From positions 1 through 64,000 of the forward strand of contig NZ_JARHUD010000007.1 in NCBI RefSeq assembly GCF_029222965.1: a DNA stretch of 64,000 bases. Reading direction: 5' to 3'. The translations under genes and the position numbers were made by a program. The notes under the pieces are model-generated. The model did no database searches. It had not been told where the DNA came from and saw only the letters and a program-made list of their open reading frames with translations. Below, piece after piece: positions 16,463 through 26,091 of the stretch. The stretch comes from Aquibaculum arenosum (GTDB lineage Bacteria > Pseudomonadota > Alphaproteobacteria > Kiloniellales > DSM-21159). How positions within the stretch are numbered: the first letter of the stretch is position 1; every line of letters starts with the position of its first letter.

Positions 16463-17233
16463 GTGAGCGTAGTCGTGCGAGAGACACCCGAAGCCGGTGT
16501 CGCCCTCTTGCGGATCAATCGGCCCGAAGCGCGCAATGCCCTCAACATGGAGGTGCGGCGTCAGCTCTCGAAAGCCTTTCGCGATCTCAACCGCGAAAGC
16601 GACCTGCGCGCCGTGGTGCTGACCGGCGATGAAAAGGCCTTTGCCGCCGGTGCCGATCTCAAGGAGTTCGCCGAGCTCACGGCGGTGGAGCAGATGCAGC
16701 GCCAGACGCACAAGCTCTGGGAAAACATCACGGCCTGTCCGAAGCCGGTGATCGCGGCAGTGAACGGCTTCGCGCTCGGCGGTGGCTGCGAACTGGCGAT
16801 GCACGCGGACATCATCGTCGCCGGAGAGAACGCGAAGTTCGGCCAGCCGGAGGTGCGCGTCGGTCTGATGCCCGGTGCCGGCGGCACGCAGCGACTGACC
16901 CGTGCGGTGGGGAAGTTCCGGGCCATGAAGCTGGTGCTTCTCGGCGAGCCGATTTCCGGCATCGAGGCCGGGGCCATGGGGCTGGCCAGTGAAGTGGTGC
17001 CGGATGCGGAGGTGCTGCCGCGGGCGCTGGAGATGGCTCGGCGGATTGCCGCCCTGCCGCCGCTCGCTGTCGCGCAGATCAAGGAGGTGCTGCTGGCCGG
17101 CATGGATGCCTCGCTGGCCACCGGGATGATGGTGGAGCGCAAGGCCTTCCAGTTGCTCTTCGCCACCGAGGATCAGAAGGAGGGCGCACGCGCTTTCGCA
17201 GAGAAGCGCAAGCCGGACTTCAAGGGCCGGTGA
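16463..17233 (+). CDS. Enoyl-CoA hydratase/isomerase (crotonase family)
   Basis: A 256-residue crotonase starting at GTG 16463 with GGAGGACA just upstream. Oxyanion-hole segments AFAAGADLKEF and NGFALGGGCELAMHADI are present. Both catalytic glutamates of hydratases are there: the Glu in GGCELA and the Glu in FGQPEVRVGLMPGAGGTQR. It adds water across the 2,3-double bond of enoyl-CoA in beta-oxidation. The divergent acyl-CoA dehydrogenase gene provides a plausible partner. Confidence 0.93.
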   Translation: MSVVVRETPEAGVALLRINRPEARNALNMEVRRQLSKAFRDLNRESDLRAVVLTGDEKAFAAGADLKEFAELTAVEQMQRQTHKLWENITACPKPVIAAVNGFALGGGCELAMHADIIVAGENAKFGQPEVRVGLMPGAGGTQRLTRAVGKFRAMKLVLLGEPISGIEAGAMGLASEVVPDAEVLPRALEMARRIAALPPLAVAQIKEVLLAGMDASLATGMMVERKAFQLLFATEDQKEGARAFAEKRKPDFKGR

Positions 17234-17430
17234 TCGCCAAGGAAGCCTTGAGGTGGCGAGCGGATCAGGCGGCATGAAGCTTGTCGCCGCGGGGCCCATA
17301 GGCTAGAGCACAACGCGAATTTGGCTGACGACGGCGCCTTGCAGCGCGGCTGGGCTCGTGCAGAGTGCGGGGTGTCGACCGCAGCCAGCACTTCGACCCA
17401 GAAACAGCAAGCCTCGGGAGACCAAGCCCC

Positions 17431-18543
17431 ATGCCCGCCAACAAGTCCCTGCTCGTCCTGCCCGGTGACGGAATCGGTCCGGAAGTGATCGGCGAAGTGC
17501 GCCGCGTCGTCGACTGGATGGACAAGCGCCGCGCCGTCTCCTTCAACGTGGAAGAGGATCTGGTCGGCGGCGCGGCCATCGACAAGCACGGCATTCCGCT
17601 TGCCGACGCCACCATGGACAAGGCGCTGAACGTCGATGCTGTGATCCTCGGTGCGGTCGGCGGGCCCAAGTGGGACGAACTGCCGTTCGAGCGCAAGCCG
17701 GAGCGCGGCCTGTTGCGTCTGCGCAAGGAGATGCAGCTCTATGCGAACCTGCGCCCGGCGCTCTGCTTCGAGGCACTGGTCGAGGCCTCCTCCCTGAAGC
17801 CCGAGTTCGTCTCCGGCCTCGATATCATGATCATTCGCGAGCTGACCGGCGGCGTCTACTTCGGTGAGCCGCGTGGGATTGAGACCCTGGAGAATGGTGA
17901 GCGCCGCGGCATCAACACGCAGGTCTATACCACCTCCGAGATCCGTCGCGTCGCCGCGGTGGCCTTTGAGCTGGCGCGGAAGCGTCGTGGCAAGGTGACC
18001 TCCTGTGAGAAGGCGAACGTGATGGAATCCGGCGTGCTCTGGCGCCAGGAGGTGACCAAGCTGCACGGCGAGTCCTTCTCCGACGTGGAATTGGAGCATA
18101 TGTACGCCGACAACGCGGCGATGCAGTTGGTGCGCCAGCCCAAGCAGTTCGACGTCATCGTCACCGACAACCTCTTCGGCGACATTCTCTCCGACGAGGC
18201 GGCGATGCTGACCGGTTCGCTGGGCATGCTGCCCTCGGCCTCGATCGGCGACGTTGACGACACCGGCCGGCGTAAGGCGCTCTATGAGCCGGTGCACGGC
18301 TCTGCCCCGGACATCGCCGGCGAGGGCAAGGCCAATCCGCTGGCCACCATCCTCTCCTTCGCCATGGCGCTGCGCTATACCTTCGATCACGGCGAGGATG
18401 CCGACTTGATCGAGAAAGCGGTGCAGCAGGTGCTCGCGCGCGGCATCCGCACGGCCGACATCATGTCACCGGGCGCGACGCTGGTCTCCACCGAGGACAT
18501 GGGCAAGGCCCTGCTGGAGGAACTCGACAGCCTGGCCGCTTGA
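17431..18543 (+). CDS. leuB: 3-isopropylmalate dehydrogenase (LeuB)
   Basis: A 370-residue NAD-dependent decarboxylating dehydrogenase, the third step of leucine biosynthesis. The ATG at 17431 has CGGGAG upstream; the longer frame from 17365 is rejected. Diagnostic blocks: [22 protein letters not shown], the substrate segment [13 protein letters not shown] in its usual position, [14 protein letters not shown], and the metal/NAD site [20 protein letters not shown] followed by [12 protein letters not shown]. leuC and leuD are not adjacent in this window. A hairpin terminator follows directly. Confidence 0.95.
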   Translation: MPANKSLLVLPGDGIGPEVIGEVRRVVDWMDKRRAVSFNVEEDLVGGAAIDKHGIPLADATMDKALNVDAVILGAVGGPKWDELPFERKPERGLLRLRKEMQLYANLRPALCFEALVEASSLKPEFVSGLDIMIIRELTGGVYFGEPRGIETLENGERRGINTQVYTTSEIRRVAAVAFELARKRRGKVTSCEKANVMESGVLWRQEVTKLHGESFSDVELEHMYADNAAMQLVRQPKQFDVIVTDNLFGDILSDEAAMLTGSLGMLPSASIGDVDDTGRRKALYEPVHGSAPDIAGEGKANPLATILSFAMALRYTFDHGEDADLIEKAVQQVLARGIRTADIMSPGATLVSTEDMGKALLEELDSLAA

Positions 18544-18571
18544 GGCCAGTTACGTCACTGAGAGTTTGGGA

Positions 18572-18600
18572 GGGGTCGCCGGCGGGGCGGCCCCTTCTTG
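18572..18600 (+). terminator. Rho-independent terminator after leuB
   Basis: GGGGTCGCC-ggcgg-GGCGGCCCC forms a 9-bp stem (one G-T wobble) about 30 bp after the leuB stop, followed by TTCTTGCTTGTT. It separates leuB from the wecB gene. Confidence 0.7.
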
Positions 18601-18698
18601 CTTGTTATTGGCCTTTACGCGGAGAACAATGCTAATCAAAATAGTATAAAAGAGGATGGTATCTCTTCTGATGCTTCGGGCGAGGGAGGCGCTGGGGC

Positions 18699-19835
18699 AT
18701 GCAGGTCGCGCTCTTCGCCGGCACGCGCCCGGAGGCTATCAAGCTGGCCCCACTTGTCCAGGCGCTTCGCAAGGACGCTGTCTTTGATGCGACCCTGATT
18801 GCCAGCGGTCAGCACGACAGCCTGTTGTATCAGGCATTGAACGACTTCTCCCTTACGCCGGATTTCGACCTCAAGGTGATGCGCCCGCGCCAGAGCCTGG
18901 CCGAGCTTTCTGCGCGCCTCTTCGCCGGGATAGACGGCGTTCTTGAGGAGGTGCGGCCCGATTGGGTGCTGGTTCAGGGTGATACGGCCACGGCCCAGGT
19001 CGCCGCTCACTGCGCCTTTTATCGCGGCATTCCGGTTGGCCATGTGGAGGCGGGCCTGCGGAGTCACGATCTCTCGGCCCCTTTTCCGGAGGAACTCAAT
19101 CGCCGCATCCTCACGTTGCTCGCAGAGCTCCACTTCGCACCAACGCGCCAGGCGGCGGCGAACCTGCGCGCGGAGGGCGTGCCGCCCGAGCGCATCCGGG
19201 TCACCGGCAACAGCGGCATCGATGCCCTGCTGCAGGTGGCCGCTGCCGTACGCTGCTCTCCGCCCGCGCTGCCTGCAGGCCTGAGCACTTTTCTCGAGCG
19301 CTACCCGGGGCTGGTGCTGATCACCAGTCATCGCCGTGAAGCCCTCGGCCAGCGCCTCCCGGCACTTTGCTTGGCTCTGGATCGCCTGGCACGACAGCAC
19401 CCGCAGGTGGGCTTTGTCTTCTGCCTGCATCCGAATCCAGCCGTGCGGCAGACGATCCACGACCGGCTAAAGGGTGCGGGCAATGTCCTGTTGAGCGAAC
19501 CGCTCTCCTACCGGCCTTTCGTCTACGTGATGCAACACGCGCAGCTCCTGATCACCGATTCCGGTGGGCTGCAGGAGGAGGCGCCGAGTCTCGGCGTACC
19601 GCTGTTGGTGACGCGGGCGGTCACGGAGCGCCCGGAGGGGCTTGCGACCGGCTGCGCTGAGCTGCTTCCGCTGGAGCCGGAAGACATCGTCTTCCGTGTC
19701 AGGCAGCATCTAGCAGCGCCATTGCCGAGGGGCGAACAGCGCGCCTTCCCCAACCCCTACGGCGACGGCCGCGCCAGCCTGCGTATCCTGGCCGCCTTGC
19801 GCCAAGAAAGCAGCAGGGGACGCCCGGCGGCGTGA
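18699..19835 (+). CDS. wecB: Non-hydrolysing UDP-N-acetylglucosamine 2-epimerase
   Basis: A 378-residue enzyme interconverting UDP-GlcNAc and UDP-ManNAc for surface polysaccharide synthesis. It opens with VALFAGTRPEAIKLAPLVQA, the family signature. It has LVQGDTATA, the substrate/catalytic block GHVEAGLRSHDLSAPFPEE with NRR, the ITSHRREALGQR segment and the C-terminal ITDSGGLQEEAPSLGVP. GGGAGG precedes the ATG. An A/T-rich 60-bp segment upstream probably holds the promoter. It is the only polysaccharide gene here apart from the broken O-antigen-ligase remnant at the left edge. Confidence 0.93.
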   Translation: MQVALFAGTRPEAIKLAPLVQALRKDAVFDATLIASGQHDSLLYQALNDFSLTPDFDLKVMRPRQSLAELSARLFAGIDGVLEEVRPDWVLVQGDTATAQVAAHCAFYRGIPVGHVEAGLRSHDLSAPFPEELNRRILTLLAELHFAPTRQAAANLRAEGVPPERIRVTGNSGIDALLQVAAAVRCSPPALPAGLSTFLERYPGLVLITSHRREALGQRLPALCLALDRLARQHPQVGFVFCLHPNPAVRQTIHDRLKGAGNVLLSEPLSYRPFVYVMQHAQLLITDSGGLQEEAPSLGVPLLVTRAVTERPEGLATGCAELLPLEPEDIVFRVRQHLAAPLPRGEQRAFPNPYGDGRASLRILAALRQESSRGRPAA

Positions 19836-19913
19836 TTCACAGAGGCGTTGAGTTCAGGGGGTTGCTTGAAAAATTTGCCAACGACGTGCCCCAAATGTGC
19901 CCCAGAAAGCAAA

Positions 19914-19939
19914 AGAGGGCCGGTGGTGACCGACCCTCT
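19914..19939 (-). terminator. Terminator of tRNA-Asn (minus strand)
   Basis: On the minus strand, AGAGGGTCGGT-caccACCGGCCCTCT-like arms (11 bp, one mismatch, 4-nt loop) lie 24 bp after the tRNA-Asn gene and are followed immediately by TTTTGC. This is a classic hairpin plus T-run for the tRNA transcript. Confidence 0.7.
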
Positions 19940-19962
19940 ATAAGCTAAGTGCCTGATTTTGT

Positions 19963-20038
<76 letters not shown>

Positions 20039-20149
20039 TCAGGGAGCGACCATCTCTGGCCGCCGCGGCGGGCTTATAGCAAAGGCCAAGCCCCCCTGCA
20101 AAGACTTTCGCTGCCTTCTGCAACCGCTTGCGTTTAAGCAACAAACGGC

Positions 20150-20223
20150 TGGAGGCCCGGGCCGGAATCGAACCGACGTACGAGGATTTGCAGTCCTCTG
20201 CATAACCACTCTGCCACCGGGCC
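20150..20223 (-). tRNA. tRNA-Cys (anticodon GCA)
   Basis: Complete 74-nt tRNA read from 20223: acceptor GGCCCGG/CCGGGCC, anticodon loop CTGCAAA (anticodon GCA) on stem GAGGA/TCCTC, T-arm GGTTCGATTCC, discriminator T and encoded CCA at 20152-20150. It lies 111 bp upstream of tRNA-Asn on the same strand, so co-transcription is possible. Confidence 0.96.
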
Positions 20224-20450
20224 GGCGGCGTCTCGCGCGACGGGTTAGTGGCACCTGCTTCGGGATCGGTCAAGAGGGCAGGGGCTTTTTTGCCGCGCTC
20301 CGGCGTATGCCCGTTGTGGCGGGCTTTGGCGCGCCTGTGAATCTTGCTGTCGTTGTCTTGGCGCCGTGCGGTCACTATAAGGCGGCGGAGGCGGGCGCGT
20401 GCGCTTCGGTGCGGCGCGCCGGGACTATGGACAGACGAGGGACGAAGGCC

Positions 20451-21101
20451 GTGGACTACGCCAGCGCGCGCCGAAATATGGTGGACGGGCAACTGCGCAC
20501 CAATCGCGTCACCGATCCCGGAGTGATTGCCGCATTCGAAAGCGTGCCGCGTGAACGCTTCGTGCCCGAGGGCGCGCGCGGTCACGCTTACATCGACGAG
20601 GACCTGCAACTGGGCCAAGGCCGTTGGCTGATGGAGCCGATGGTGCTTGCGCGGCTGCTGCAGGCTGCGGAGATCGATCCCGGATCGTCCGTTTTGGTGG
20701 TCGGCGCTGGCACCGGTTACGCTGCGGCACTGATTGCCCAGTTGGCCAGCGGCGTGGTGGCGCTGGAGGAGAACGCGTCCCTGGCCGCGCAGGCCGAGGC
20801 ACTCTTGGAAGAGCTCGAGATCGACAATGCCGTCGTAGTGAATGGCTCCCTGCGTGAGGGATATGCGGCTCAGGCGCCCTATGACGTTATCCTGATCGAT
20901 GGCGGTGTCGAAGAGGTGCCTCCCGCTTTGAGCGAACAGCTTGTCGAGGGTGGCCGGCTGGTGACGGTGGTGCGCGAGACGCCCAGCATGGGGCGCGCGC
21001 GACTCTTTCGTAAAGATGGCGCAATCTCCAGCCGGATCCTCTTCGATGCAGCCACACCCGTGATCGAGAGCCTGCGCAAGGCACGCAGCTTTGTTTTCTG
21101 A
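20451..21101 (+). CDS. Protein-L-isoaspartate O-methyltransferase family protein
   Basis: An approximately 216-residue SAM-dependent methyltransferase. The family N-terminus (DYASARRNMVDGQLRTNRVT) begins at the GTG at 20451, so I start it there; an ATG at 20427 is the alternative, and the longer frame from 20307 is unlikely. SAM motif I is VLVVGAGTGYAAALIAQL, and the post-motif block YDVILIDGGVEEVPPAL is present. PCMT enzymes repair isoaspartyl residues, but the alphaproteobacterial branch found beside tolC is shorter and has not been clearly assigned a substrate. It heads a conserved run pcm-tolC-popZ-valS, with 53 bp to tolC. Confidence 0.85.
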   Translation: MDYASARRNMVDGQLRTNRVTDPGVIAAFESVPRERFVPEGARGHAYIDEDLQLGQGRWLMEPMVLARLLQAAEIDPGSSVLVVGAGTGYAAALIAQLASGVVALEENASLAAQAEALLEELEIDNAVVVNGSLREGYAAQAPYDVILIDGGVEEVPPALSEQLVEGGRLVTVVRETPSMGRARLFRKDGAISSRILFDAATPVIESLRKARSFVF

Positions 21102-21154
21102 ATCCGGAATGATAGGTTGAAAGCGCAAGCGGAACATTAAAGGGGACTTGGCGA

Positions 21155-22540
21155 ATGAGCGACATACGAGCGAGCCGGCGTCGTACTCGCCTTGGCCTGT
21201 TCCTCGCTGGCACGCTTCTGGGAGCACTGCCGGGTGCTGCACTTGGGCAGACGCTCGAAGACGCTCTTTCGGCAGCCTATCTGAACAATCCTCGCTTGCT
21301 CGGCGGTCAGGCAGAGTTGCGCGCGACGAATGAAGCCGTCCCCCAGGCACAGTCCGGATGGCGCCCGCGCGTCGAACTGAGCGCGAGTGCCGGACTCAAC
21401 CGACAGAGCGTGGATGCGGGTCGCGGCTGGGATCCTGAAACGCGCCGCCAGCGCAGTGCCGAATTGGGTGTGGTGCAGCCGCTTTATCGCGGCGGGCGCA
21501 CCGAAGCCGGTGTGGCCCGCGCAGAAAACCAAGTCTTCGGACAGCGCGCCGTATTGGTCGACACCGAGCAGGCTGTCCTGCTCGATGCAGTCATCGCCTA
21601 CATGGACGTCTGGCGCGACGAAGCCGAAGTGAGACTCAACATCAATAGTGAGCAGGTGATCTCACGCCAGTTGGCAGCGGCGCGCGACCGCTTTGAAGTA
21701 GGCGAGACCACGCGCACGGACGTCGCGCAGGCAGAATCCCGCCTGTCGCGCGCCACCGCCCAACGCATCGCCGCGGAAGGGCAGCTGCGCAGCAGCCGGG
21801 CCATCTTTCGTGAAGTGACCGGGATCCCCGTCGGAACCCTGGAGGCGCCCGAGCCGGTGCGTGAGCTACCGGCTTCGGAGTTTGAGGCGGCAGAGCAGGC
21901 ACAACTTGCCAATCCCCAGGTTGTTGCGGCGGGCTTTTTCGAACGCGCCGCTGAGCGTGCGATCCGTGAGCGCTACGGCGAGCTGCTGCCCGAGGTCAAC
22001 CTGCGCGCTGGGGCCAGCGAAGGCCGCGACATGCAAGGGCGTGGGGTCAAGACCAGCAGCCTGAGCCTGATCGCCGAAGTGACAGTGCCCATCTACCAGC
22101 AGGGCCTGGTGTCCAGCCAGGTGCGTGAGGCGAAGCAGACCACGAGCCAGCGTCGCCTCGAGATGGAGCAGGCGCGCCGCGCGGTCGAGCAGGAAGCCAT
22201 CTCGGCCTGGGAGGCGCTGGCATCGGCCCGGGCGCAGATCGTTTCTTTCGATGCCGAGATCCAGGCAGCCGAAATTGCCCTAGAAGGCGTGCGCGAAGAG
22301 GCGACCGTGGGCGCGCGCACCGTGCTCGACGTGCTCGATCAGGAACAAGAGCTGCTCGATGCTCAGGTCAACCGGGTGCGGGCGCAACGCGATGAGGTGG
22401 TCGCCAGCTTTCGCCTGCTGGCCGCCGTCGGTCGCCTGACTGCGGGTGATCTGGGCCTGGACGTGCCGCTCTATGATCCGGAACTGGATTATCGGGCGGT
22501 GCGTGACCGCTGGTACGGGTTGAGCGTGCCCAACGAATAG
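21155..22540 (+). CDS. tolC: TolC family outer-membrane efflux/secretion protein
   Basis: A 461-residue outer-membrane channel protein. A signal peptide (LGLFLAGTLLGALPGAALGQ, cleavage near residue 31-32) precedes two OEP repeats. The first begins TLEDALSAAYLNNPRLLGGQ and continues with RVELSASAGLNRQS. The second has AIRERYGELLPEVNLRAGAS and a C-terminal helix rich in Gln/Glu (LDVLDQEQELLDAQVNRVRA). The helical hairpins form the periplasmic tunnel and the short beta segments the outer-membrane barrel. It would serve type I secretion or RND efflux, but no inner-membrane partner is encoded nearby. Confidence 0.93.
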   Translation: MSDIRASRRRTRLGLFLAGTLLGALPGAALGQTLEDALSAAYLNNPRLLGGQAELRATNEAVPQAQSGWRPRVELSASAGLNRQSVDAGRGWDPETRRQRSAELGVVQPLYRGGRTEAGVARAENQVFGQRAVLVDTEQAVLLDAVIAYMDVWRDEAEVRLNINSEQVISRQLAAARDRFEVGETTRTDVAQAESRLSRATAQRIAAEGQLRSSRAIFREVTGIPVGTLEAPEPVRELPASEFEAAEQAQLANPQVVAAGFFERAAERAIRERYGELLPEVNLRAGASEGRDMQGRGVKTSSLSLIAEVTVPIYQQGLVSSQVREAKQTTSQRRLEMEQARRAVEQEAISAWEALASARAQIVSFDAEIQAAEIALEGVREEATVGARTVLDVLDQEQELLDAQVNRVRAQRDEVVASFRLLAAVGRLTAGDLGLDVPLYDPELDYRAVRDRWYGLSVPNE

Positions 22541-22596
22541 GGTAAGCCCGATGCGGGCGCCCGTATGCGTGGCGCAAGCTTAGACTGGAGTGCGGC

Positions 22597-23190
22597 ATGG
22601 CCCAAAGCGGCGGGCAAAACGAACCCTCCATGGAAGATATCCTGGCGTCCATTCGCCGGATCATCACCGAGGACGAGAAGGCGCAGCACACTCGACCGGC
22701 AGCGGCACCGCGTCCGGTACCGGAGCCTGTCGGCGAGGAGGACGAGGAAGACATCCTCGATCTGACCGAGCGGGTGGAGTCTGCAGAAGAGGTCCCGACC
22801 GTGGAAGCAAGCGCCGCCTCTCTCACGGATGCCGCACAGCAATCCACTGAGGCTGAAGAGCAGCTATCTGAGGCCAAACAGTCGAACGCCGCGGCGGAGC
22901 AGGCCGCGTCAGACAGCGGCGTAGCCGCCGGCACGCGTGAGGGCCTGGTGTCCGCACAGACGGCAGCGGCCGCGGTGGCGGCCCTTTCCGAGGTATCGCG
23001 TAATCTCGGCAACGACAACGCCAAGTCCCAGGCCGGCCCCGCGATGGAAGGGCAGACCCTGGATGCCCTGGTGCGCCAGGCGCTCACTCCGCTGTTGCAG
23101 GCCTGGCTGGACGAGAATCTGCCGGCGCTGGTGGAGGATGTCGTCCGTGAAGAGGTTCAGCGCCTGGTGATCGAGTCTCGCCGCCGCTGA
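22597..23190 (+). CDS. popZ: PopZ-like cell-pole organising protein (DUF2497)
   Basis: A 197-residue acidic protein with PopZ architecture. It has a short N-terminal helix (SMEDILASIRRIITEDEK) used for partner binding, a low-complexity acidic/Ala/Ser linker (residues ~30-145), and a C-terminal oligomerisation block (TLDALVRQALTPLLQAWLDE, continuing NLPALVEDVVREEVQRLV). In Caulobacter and relatives PopZ self-assembles at the pole and tethers ParB/centromere and signalling proteins. It lies between tolC and valS, the usual alphaproteobacterial position. Confident family call. Confidence 0.92.
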   Translation: MAQSGGQNEPSMEDILASIRRIITEDEKAQHTRPAAAPRPVPEPVGEEDEEDILDLTERVESAEEVPTVEASAASLTDAAQQSTEAEEQLSEAKQSNAAAEQAASDSGVAAGTREGLVSAQTAAAAVAALSEVSRNLGNDNAKSQAGPAMEGQTLDALVRQALTPLLQAWLDENLPALVEDVVREEVQRLVIESRRR

Positions 23191-23287
23191 TCCTCCCGGC
23201 TCCGAGACCGGCTTGGCGCGTCTGCGCCATCGCAAAGTCCTATCGCCGCCTTTGCGGCCCCAAGAGTGAAGTGAGGTAGCTGCTGCC

Positions 23288-25951
23288 ATGGCAGAGCTCG
23301 ACAAGATCTATCGACCGGCCGAGGTCGAAGCCAAGCAGTATCAACGCTGGGAGGACAGCGGGCTCTTTGCCTGCGTGCCCGAGTCCAAGGCCGATCCCTA
23401 CGTCATCATGATGCCGCCGCCGAACGTCACCGGCAGCCTGCACATGGGCCACGCGCTGACCTTCACCATTCAGGATATCCTCATCCGCTGGCACCGCATG
23501 GGCGGACGCGACGCGCTCTGGCAGCCGGGCAGCGACCATGCCGGCATCGCCACCCAGATGGTGGTGGAGCGCAAGCTTGCCGCGGAAGGCAACAATCTCA
23601 GCCGCGCCGAGATGGGCCGCGAGAAGTTCCTGGAGAAGGTCTGGGAATGGAAGGCAGAGTCCGGCGGCACCATCACGCGGCAGCTGCGCCGCCTTGGCGC
23701 CTCTGCGGATTGGGAGCGCGAGCGCTTTACCATGGACGCCGGCCTGTCGGAAGCCGTGCGCAAGGTTTTCGTGCAGCTTCACAAGGAAGGGCTGATCTAC
23801 CGCGACAAGCGGCTGGTCAATTGGGACCCCAAGCTGCACACCGCCATCTCCGATCTCGAGGTGCAGCAGGTCGAGAGCCAAGGCAAGCTCTGGCATTTCC
23901 GCTACCCAGTGGAAGGGGAAGAGGGGCGCTTCATCGTGGTCGCGACCACGCGCCCGGAGACCATGCTGGGCGACAGCGGCATCGCCGTGCATCCGGAGGA
24001 TGAGCGCTACGCCGATCTCGTCGGCAAGCATGCCATCCTGCCGCTGGTCGGCCGGCGCCTGCCCATCGTGGCCGATGACTATGCCGATCCGGAAACCGGC
24101 ACCGGCGCGGTGAAGATGACACCGGCGCATGACTTCAACGACTTCGAGGTGGGACGTCGCCACCAGCTTGAGCTCATCAACATCTTCGACCGCGATGCCT
24201 GCATCAACGAGAACGCGCCCGAAGCCTATCGTGGGCTCGACCGCTATGCAGCGAGAGAGCGGGTCGTCGCGGACCTGGAAGCGCAGGGCCTGGTGGAGAA
24301 GGTCGAGGAGCACGCCAATGTCGTGCCGCACGGCGACCGCTCGAATGTCGCCATCGAGCCCTGGCTGACCGACCAGTGGTATGTCGATGCCGCCACCCTG
24401 GCCAAGCCCTGCATCGAGGCGGTGGAGCAGGGACGGACCCGCTTCGTGCCCAAGCAGTGGGAGAACACCTACTTCGAGTGGATGCGCAACATCCAGCCCT
24501 GGTGCATCTCGCGCCAGATCTGGTGGGGTCACCAGGTGCCGGCCTGGTACGGGCCGGACGGCACGGTTTTCGTCGAAGAGTCAGAGGAGGCGGCGCAGGC
24601 CGCGGCCAAATCTCACTACGGGGAAGAGGTGGCACTGGAGCGCGACAGCGATGTGCTCGACACTTGGTTCTCTTCGGCGCTCTGGCCCTTCTCAACGCTG
24701 GGCTGGCCGTCGAAAGACCCGGCGGTGGTGCACGACCTGGCCCGCTATTATCCCGGCGATGTTCTGGTCACCGGCTTCGACATCATCTTCTTCTGGGTCG
24801 CCCGGATGATGATGATGGGCATGCACTTCATGGGCGACGTGCCCTTCAAGGACGTCTACATCCACGCTCTCGTGCGCGACCAGCACGGCCAGAAGATGTC
24901 CAAGTCCAAGGGCAACGTGCTGGATCCCTTGGATTTGATCGACCAGTACGGCTGCGATGCCTTGCGGTTCACCCTGGCGGCCATGGCGGTGCCGGGGCGC
25001 GACGTGAAGCTGGATCCGCAGCGCATCGAAGGCTACCGCAACTTCTCCACCAAGCTGTGGAACGCAGCGCGCTTCTGCCAGATGAATGGCGCGGCGCTGT
25101 CGGATGATTTTGATCCGGTCGACTGCAAGCACAGCGTCAATCGCTGGCTGGTGGGTGAACTGGTGGAGGTCGAGCGCGGGCTGGAACGCGCCCTGGAGAG
25201 CTATCGCCTGGATGAGGCGGCGAGCCTGCTCTATCGCTTCATCTGGAACGGATTCTGCGACTGGTACATCGAGTTCGCCAAGCCGCTGCTGGAGCAGGAG
25301 GACTACGCCGCGGAGACGCGGGCGACCATGGCCTGGGCGATGAACCTGCTCCTGCGCTTCCTGCATCCCTTCATGCCCTTCGTGTCCGAGGAGCTCTGGG
25401 AGCATTTCGGGGACGGAACGCTTCTCATGGGCGTGCAGCGGCCGCGGCTTTCCGAGTCCCTGCGCGATCCCGAGGCCGCAGCGGAGATCGGCTGGCTGAT
25501 TCGTTTGATCACCGAGGTGCGGGCCTTGCGCGCGGAGGTGAATCTGCCACCCACCGCCAAGCCGGTCATGCTGGCCAAGGATGCCGACGAGGCGACTGCC
25601 GAGCGCTTGGCAGCGCACAGCTCTTTGACCATGCGCCTGGGGCGGCTGGAACGGATCGAAACCTCGGTGGAGGAACTGCCGCAGGATGCGGTCAGCTTCG
25701 TGATCGACGAGACGACCTTCGGTCTGCCCTTGAAGGAGGTGCTGGACATAGCAGCGGAGCGCGCTCGGCTGCAGAAGGAGATCGAGAAGCTTGGCAAAGA
25801 GATCGCAAAAATCGATGGCAAGTTGGGCAACGAGCAGTTCCTGGCGAAAGCGCCGGAGACCGTGATCGCTGAACAGCATAGTCGCCGCGATGACGCCGCC
25901 CGGGCCCGCGAGAAACTCGAAGCCAGCCTCAAGCGACTCGCTGCCCTGTAG
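23288..25951 (+). CDS. valS: Valyl-tRNA synthetase
   Basis: An 887-residue class I synthetase charging tRNA-Val. The HIGH motif is in PPPNVTGSLHMGHALTF (residues ~40-56) and KMSKS is in GQKMSKSKGNVLDP (~540). The CP1 editing domain lies between (VATTRPETMLGDSG, TPAHDFNDFEVG). The anticodon-binding helices follow, and the C-terminal coiled-coil arm (RARLQKEIEKLGKEIAKIDG) is intact. Length is normal for a bacterial ValRS of this type. Confidence 0.97.
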   Translation: MAELDKIYRPAEVEAKQYQRWEDSGLFACVPESKADPYVIMMPPPNVTGSLHMGHALTFTIQDILIRWHRMGGRDALWQPGSDHAGIATQMVVERKLAAEGNNLSRAEMGREKFLEKVWEWKAESGGTITRQLRRLGASADWERERFTMDAGLSEAVRKVFVQLHKEGLIYRDKRLVNWDPKLHTAISDLEVQQVESQGKLWHFRYPVEGEEGRFIVVATTRPETMLGDSGIAVHPEDERYADLVGKHAILPLVGRRLPIVADDYADPETGTGAVKMTPAHDFNDFEVGRRHQLELINIFDRDACINENAPEAYRGLDRYAARERVVADLEAQGLVEKVEEHANVVPHGDRSNVAIEPWLTDQWYVDAATLAKPCIEAVEQGRTRFVPKQWENTYFEWMRNIQPWCISRQIWWGHQVPAWYGPDGTVFVEESEEAAQAAAKSHYGEEVALERDSDVLDTWFSSALWPFSTLGWPSKDPAVVHDLARYYPGDVLVTGFDIIFFWVARMMMMGMHFMGDVPFKDVYIHALVRDQHGQKMSKSKGNVLDPLDLIDQYGCDALRFTLAAMAVPGRDVKLDPQRIEGYRNFSTKLWNAARFCQMNGAALSDDFDPVDCKHSVNRWLVGELVEVERGLERALESYRLDEAASLLYRFIWNGFCDWYIEFAKPLLEQEDYAAETRATMAWAMNLLLRFLHPFMPFVSEELWEHFGDGTLLMGVQRPRLSESLRDPEAAAEIGWLIRLITEVRALRAEVNLPPTAKPVMLAKDADEATAERLAAHSSLTMRLGRLERIETSVEELPQDAVSFVIDETTFGLPLKEVLDIAAERARLQKEIEKLGKEIAKIDGKLGNEQFLAKAPETVIAEQHSRRDDAARAREKLEASLKRLAAL

Positions 25952-26030
25952 AACGCCAGCAATGCCCGCAAAGGTGTCGCCTCGAAAAGACTTTGAGGGA
26001 GGGGGCGGCCTTGGCTAGGCTCATCCGAGC

Positions 26031-26046
26031 TCGGACTTCGGTCCGA
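26031..26046. other. UUCG-tetraloop hairpin between valS and ilvD
   Basis: TCGGAC-TTCG-GTCCGA is a perfect 6-bp stem closed by a UUCG tetraloop, 80 bp after the valS stop and about 45 bp before ilvD. It lacks a T tract, so it may be a weak terminator or a leader structure of ilvD. No leader peptide rich in Ile/Val/Leu codons is visible in the 140-bp gap. Confidence 0.4.
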
Positions 26047-26091
26047 CAACAACGAGAATAGACCTTTACGCAACGTTAAGGACGAGAGGGA

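Noticed and set aside
17275-17307. Ten-codon mini-frame (MKLVAAGPIG) upstream of leuB as a leader peptide
   Set aside because: Only one Leu codon and no attenuator hairpins, so no support for leucine attenuation.
25952-26091. Attenuator or riboswitch in front of ilvD
   Set aside because: Only one small UUCG hairpin is present; no run of Ile/Val/Leu codons and no aptamer-like architecture.
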